From HGM12587 sp964602445 (GTDB lineage Bacteria > Bacillota > Clostridia > Lachnospirales > Lachnospiraceae), in the NCBI GenBank assembly GCA_964602445.1, contig CAZRQV010000026.1:1-27211 (forward strand): DNA of 27,211 nt. The letters run 5' to 3'. Below the pieces are notes generated by a model. The model had not been told where the DNA came from, did no database searches, and worked only from the letters and a program-made list of their open reading frames with translations. Position 1 is the first letter of the stretch; the number at the start of each line of letters is the position of its first letter. Shown here piece after piece: positions 23,880 through 27,211 of this stretch. A program made the position numbers and the translations under genes.

Positions 23880-24099
23880 CAGCTTGCACCCCAGTTTTTA
23901 ACTGCATACAAAGAAGTATTATCTCCCACGTTACTATCCATTGTATCTCTGGTATTTTCATTTGTTTTAATTGGCCAATAAAACTTGTCCCCGAACTTCT
24001 TATATCCGTACAACGTCATTGAGGTTTCGTTTCCCCAATCCGCACAGTTTTCCGCAAGATATTTTTGCATCTGATCAGCAATTTTTTTCTGTTCCGGTG
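23880..24099 (-). pseudogene. Out-of-frame, cut-off tail of the polyvalent protein gene
   Basis: Immediately after the stop at 24100 another frame continues the same protein: KLTPEQKKIADQMQKYLAEN, then GYKKFGDKFYWPIKTNEN, to about AVKNWG. One missing base in the A-run of GAAAACTGA explains the break (EKLTPEQ restored). The homology ends near 23890, where unrelated DNA begins. The boundary is likely a deletion or the edge of an inserted element. Confidence 0.8.
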
Positions 24100-27000
24100 T
24101 CAGTTTTCAAACATCTGCTGCATTTCTTTTTTGCTTATTTTAACCGCTCTGTCCGATGTTTTCTGTCTTTTCACTGTACTTTTTTCGTCAAGAGTGAATC
24201 CGCCGTTCTGTGTGGCATATCCTTTTTCATCAAATAGATGTAACTGTGCCTGCGGTCGTTTTGACAATATGTAGAGATTCATCAGCTGTCCAGTTGTCAG
24301 TTCAAATGTCGTTCCGCCGCACCGGAATTCCGTCACACCAGCCTTCTTGCCCGTCCAGTGTTCAATATTCTGATCTCCAAGCACTTCTCCCATGTACTTC
24401 TGTGCATCTTCAATAAGCCATGTACGCTTGTTAAAGCCTCCTCTTAACTCTCGAAAGATACTTTCCGCGCCTTCTCCAAGTTCTTCAAAAAACGATCTTG
24501 AGTCCAGCATTTCAATATTTAAAAGATTGTCAGCCATTCCTTCGACTTTTCCACCTTTTTTCTTGGTCTTTTTCCCCCGAAGTTCTCCGATTGTCTTGTT
24601 TCCAAGATCTGCTACCGCCTGGTAACGTCTGTTTCCGATCAGCTCATTTGTCATGGTGATTGTTCTTTTTAGCGTGTTGATCAGATACGCTACGTCTTTC
24701 AGTTCTGCAGCATTCATTTCAGATATTTTTTTAATTTCGTCTTTTGAAGCAAAATACGCAATCATTTCATTTAATTTCGGCACGAAATCCGGGTCCAAAT
24801 CCTGCATGAACATTCCGCTGTCACCGTTTTCTGCGATCGCAAAATCTTTCGCAATGATGCTCAAACGGTTTTGAAGTTGTCTCGTGGTCTGATTTCCGCC
24901 TGTTTCTGATGTAAAATCTAAAGTCTTTAAAAATGTTACCGTAGGCTCTTTTAAAACTTCCGGAACGTGATATTTATCACTGTTCTTCTCCAACATATTC
25001 AGCACAGACTTCGTACCTTTTACTATGCTCTCTTTATACTTTGCTTTTTCCTGACGTTCCAATCTTGCAGTTCTGGTTTCCGCCATACGTGACCGATACT
25101 TCGCCTCCTGTCTTAACAAGCGGTCTCTGTTCTGCGCTGACATCTTACTGATTCGTTCTGCATTTTTCTGCTTCAACTCTTTGATCTGACCTTCATATCT
25201 CTGTTGATAATCTTTCTTGATCGTGTTTGTGAGTTCTCGGTACCGCACACGGAATTCCGACTTCTTTTTGGCATCCAGTAGGTTTTCGACTTCCGGAACA
25301 CTTGCATACTCATTCAAAAGTTCTGCAGCTGCATAAGATACTGCATCGTCGATGTCAAATCCGTACTCATTCACATAATCTTCTTTCAGGCTCTTGATGA
25401 TCTCCGCCAATTTTACCGGCTGGTCTACTGGGCTTATATCAGCATCAAACAAATCTGGATAAGTCTCTGCCCACTGCTGCCACAAAGTATCCAGCTGTGT
25501 TCCATTCTCAGAAAAATTCGCTCTTCCAAACAAGCTCTTCCTGAGATTACCGTAGGATCCATAGTGGTACGCACTTTCTTTTTTCTGCATTCCGTCTAAC
25601 TTAATCGTTGTTTTCTTGATGTCGCCAAGTACGTCTTTTGCGTAGTCGCTGATCTGCAGATTGTTTTCAGATTGTTCGATCAGAGGTCTGACGATAGATT
25701 CTGCCAGATATTCAAAGTCTGATACAGACATTTCATTTTTTGCCGCCGCCTGAAATAAAGCTGTGACATTTTCTACAAACGATTTCTGATCCACGTTGCT
25801 CTTATATTTTTTGAGCATATTTTTTGCTTCTCTCTCAATGCTCTGTTCATTTAATTTGATTCCTTCTTTAATGTCCAGTGTATGTTCTAAAGAATCAATG
25901 ATCTGCTTAAAAGTCTCGTTCTCACGCAGTAAAGTTTCGTTTTCACATTTCACACGATCATATTCTTCCGGAAGAGAGAATTTTGTGCTTGCATTTTCTG
26001 AACTATCTGTTATAATACCATTTTGAAGAGAGTTCCGAGTCTCGTTGATCTCCTGCCTTTGAGCAGGCGTGAGTAACGAGGAACTCTCTTTTTCTATTCT
26101 AATGTAATGTATATAAAAATGATTCTTTACCGGGCTCTTTTTTACATCAAAAGTTATCTTGCATGCTTTTCCGTCAATATTAACATCCGTTTCAAAATAT
26201 GAGAATAGTGCAGATTCATTGTGTACATTTTTTGCATCATTCACTGTCATTACTGCTTTTTGTAGTAAATTCGGTAGGTTTCGTATCGTTGCGACCTTAA
26301 GCTTTTTTATTTCACTCGGTTGCGTCTGAAATCTTTTTCCACTTGATAAAGTTTCTTTTATTCCTTTTTTTCCAAGCGTGATGATCATTCCCGTGCTCTC
26401 ATTGACATAATCTCCGAAATAATTCTCTTCTTCATTTAATTTACTTATAACAGCTTTCTGTACTCCGATGTAATCATTCAGTTTATTCTCCACACCAAAA
26501 TACGACAGCTCATCATCCACATCTACATCTAAAGAATATTTTTCCCCACTATTCGCTTCACTCTGATATTCCCCAGTTGTATTCGCTTTTTCAATCGCTA
26601 CATCCAGCACGTTCAGGAACTGCTTTCTGACATCTTCTACCTGCTGCCTTTCAAGCTCCAGTGCTTTTCTTGCAGCCTTCGAAAGACTCATGTCTTTGAT
26701 TTTTTCTTTCAGGTACTTCACAATAGAATCCAGTGCATCCACAAATCTCTGCACTTCTTTCATTCCGGTTCTGTCATACGCAAGTCCGAACTCTCCCAGT
26801 TCATGGATCAGTGCTGTATATTCATTCTGTGCATTTTCGTTTAGCAGCATTGTCATTGTTGACGCGGTAAATGATCCGTTCGCGTTATGATCTAATCCGG
26901 ATTTTCTGGTGATGTCAATTCCGGTGCGGTTAGCCACCAATCGTTCGAGTTCTGGTAATCCACCGCTTCTTTCTACTGTTTGGTTTTCATACGTTCCGGT

Positions 27001-27211
27001 TCCTTTGCGTTTCTGCTTTTTGGTTTTCACTGCTACCTTAGAATCTTCCGCCTGTTTCGCGTTCATTCCAAGATCCCATGCTTTTTTCATTACAGACTGG
27101 CCAATAGTATCTCTCACATAATCCGCAGCTCTTACAGATGTTTCAAACGGTATTCCATCTGTAGGCTGTCCTTTGCGATACCTGAGATATTCCCTCAGTA
27201 TTTTCGCTAAT
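24100..27211 (-). CDS. Phage/integrative-element large polyvalent protein, partial and frameshifted
   Basis: The frame has no stop through the window edge, so GTG 27117 is not a real start; upstream codons read KILREYLRYRKGQPTDG. Order: zincin-like segment with NEYTALIHELGEFGLAYD (HELGE instead of HExxH), an LPD3/nuclease-like region from about KYSLDVDVDDELSYFG to HYIRIEK, long coiled-coil stretches (Lys/Arg/Glu/Gln-rich), then an LPD-type C-terminal region (FRELRGGFNKRTWLIEDAQK, TTGQLMNLYILSKRP). Such mosaics are injected or DNA-associated proteins of phages and conjugative elements. Domain names are from memory of patterns. The gene is broken at its 3' end. Confidence 0.8.
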   Translation of the reverse strand, partial: LAKILREYLRYRKGQPTDGIPFETSVRAADYVRDTIGQSVMKKAWDLGMNAKQAEDSKVAVKTKKQKRKGTGTYENQTVERSGGLPELERLVANRTGIDITRKSGLDHNANGSFTASTMTMLLNENAQNEYTALIHELGEFGLAYDRTGMKEVQRFVDALDSIVKYLKEKIKDMSLSKAARKALELERQQVEDVRKQFLNVLDVAIEKANTTGEYQSEANSGEKYSLDVDVDDELSYFGVENKLNDYIGVQKAVISKLNEEENYFGDYVNESTGMIITLGKKGIKETLSSGKRFQTQPSEIKKLKVATIRNLPNLLQKAVMTVNDAKNVHNESALFSYFETDVNIDGKACKITFDVKKSPVKNHFYIHYIRIEKESSSLLTPAQRQEINETRNSLQNGIITDSSENASTKFSLPEEYDRVKCENETLLRENETFKQIIDSLEHTLDIKEGIKLNEQSIEREAKNMLKKYKSNVDQKSFVENVTALFQAAAKNEMSVSDFEYLAESIVRPLIEQSENNLQISDYAKDVLGDIKKTTIKLDGMQKKESAYHYGSYGNLRKSLFGRANFSENGTQLDTLWQQWAETYPDLFDADISPVDQPVKLAEIIKSLKEDYVNEYGFDIDDAVSYAAAELLNEYASVPEVENLLDAKKKSEFRVRYRELTNTIKKDYQQRYEGQIKELKQKNAERISKMSAQNRDRLLRQEAKYRSRMAETRTARLERQEKAKYKESIVKGTKSVLNMLEKNSDKYHVPEVLKEPTVTFLKTLDFTSETGGNQTTRQLQNRLSIIAKDFAIAENGDSGMFMQDLDPDFVPKLNEMIAYFASKDEIKKISEMNAAELKDVAYLINTLKRTITMTNELIGNRRYQAVADLGNKTIGELRGKKTKKKGGKVEGMADNLLNIEMLDSRSFFEELGEGAESIFRELRGGFNKRTWLIEDAQKYMGEVLGDQNIEHWTGKKAGVTEFRCGGTTFELTTGQLMNLYILSKRPQAQLHLFDEKGYATQNGGFTLDEKSTVKRQKTSDRAVKISKKEMQQMFEN
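25989..26095 (+). ncRNA. Antisense promoter-hairpin-terminator cassette inside the polyvalent gene (E3)
   Basis: On the strand opposite to the gene, TTGCAT (25989-25994), 16 bp, TATAAT (26011-26016) form a promoter. Just downstream AAGAGAGTTCC (26026-26036) pairs with GGAACTCTCTT (26080-26090), followed by TTTC. Inside are CTCGTT/AACGAG and CCTGC/GCAGG stems. The predicted product is a structured RNA of about 70-75 nt. The sense strand codes for a linker (TPAQRQEINETRNSLQNG). The promoter context closely matches those at 7183 and 10123. Confidence 0.45.

Overview
The window is AT-rich with strong Shine-Dalgarno sites. Its gene families (type I-C CRISPR-Cas, DeoR-controlled fructose PTS, phage-type polyvalent protein) suggest a low-GC Firmicute, most likely a gut Clostridium-cluster or Lachnospiraceae bacterium. 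The genus is inference.

Positions 1-10230 hold a complete type I-C CRISPR-Cas locus in an unusual order on the minus strand: cas4-cas1-cas2, array 2 (4 repeats), cas3-cas5c-cas8c(-internal cas11c)-cas7, array 1 (14 repeats). The arrays have different repeats that covary in the stem. Their leaders share two inverted-repeat elements. Upstream of cas4, on the plus strand, lies a previously unannotated-looking small RNA gene (about 9849-9990). It has a good sigma-70-type promoter, a miniature pseudo-repeat ending in the exact 11-nt type I-C handle, a spacer-like stretch and a strong terminator hairpin. The spacer-like stretch matches a TTC-flanked site over the -10 box of the putative cas4-cas1-cas2 promoter at 15 of the first 17 positions. 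The mismatches fall at 6 and 12 (and 18), the bases a Cascade guide does not read. I interpret it as a CreR/CreA-type natural guide with which the effector complex represses the adaptation genes. This is the main discovery candidate. Two copies of another conserved putative RNA element (about 7183-7281 and 10102-10237) bracket the adaptation module.

Positions 10229-15030 hold an HD-domain nucleotidase-like gene and a fructose cluster (fruR, fruA EIIABC, fruK), with direct-repeat operator candidates upstream of fruK. Positions 15159-16834 hold two decayed gene fragments (Rpn-like nuclease tail, siderophore-type ABC ATPase without Walker A), then a divergent HxlR regulator/flavodoxin pair sharing a palindrome. 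Positions 16867-20696 hold an S66 peptidase, a CapA-like protein and the pssA-psd pair for phosphatidylethanolamine synthesis.

Positions 20793-21901 hold a LysR gene and a divergent YeiH-type exporter gene, both reduced by internal deletions. Then come a small hairpin/short-ORF locus, a lipoprotein and a membrane protein. From about 23890 to the right edge runs a large phage or integrative-element polyvalent protein gene. It is open at the window edge, frameshifted near its end and cut off, and carries an antisense promoter-terminator cassette within it.
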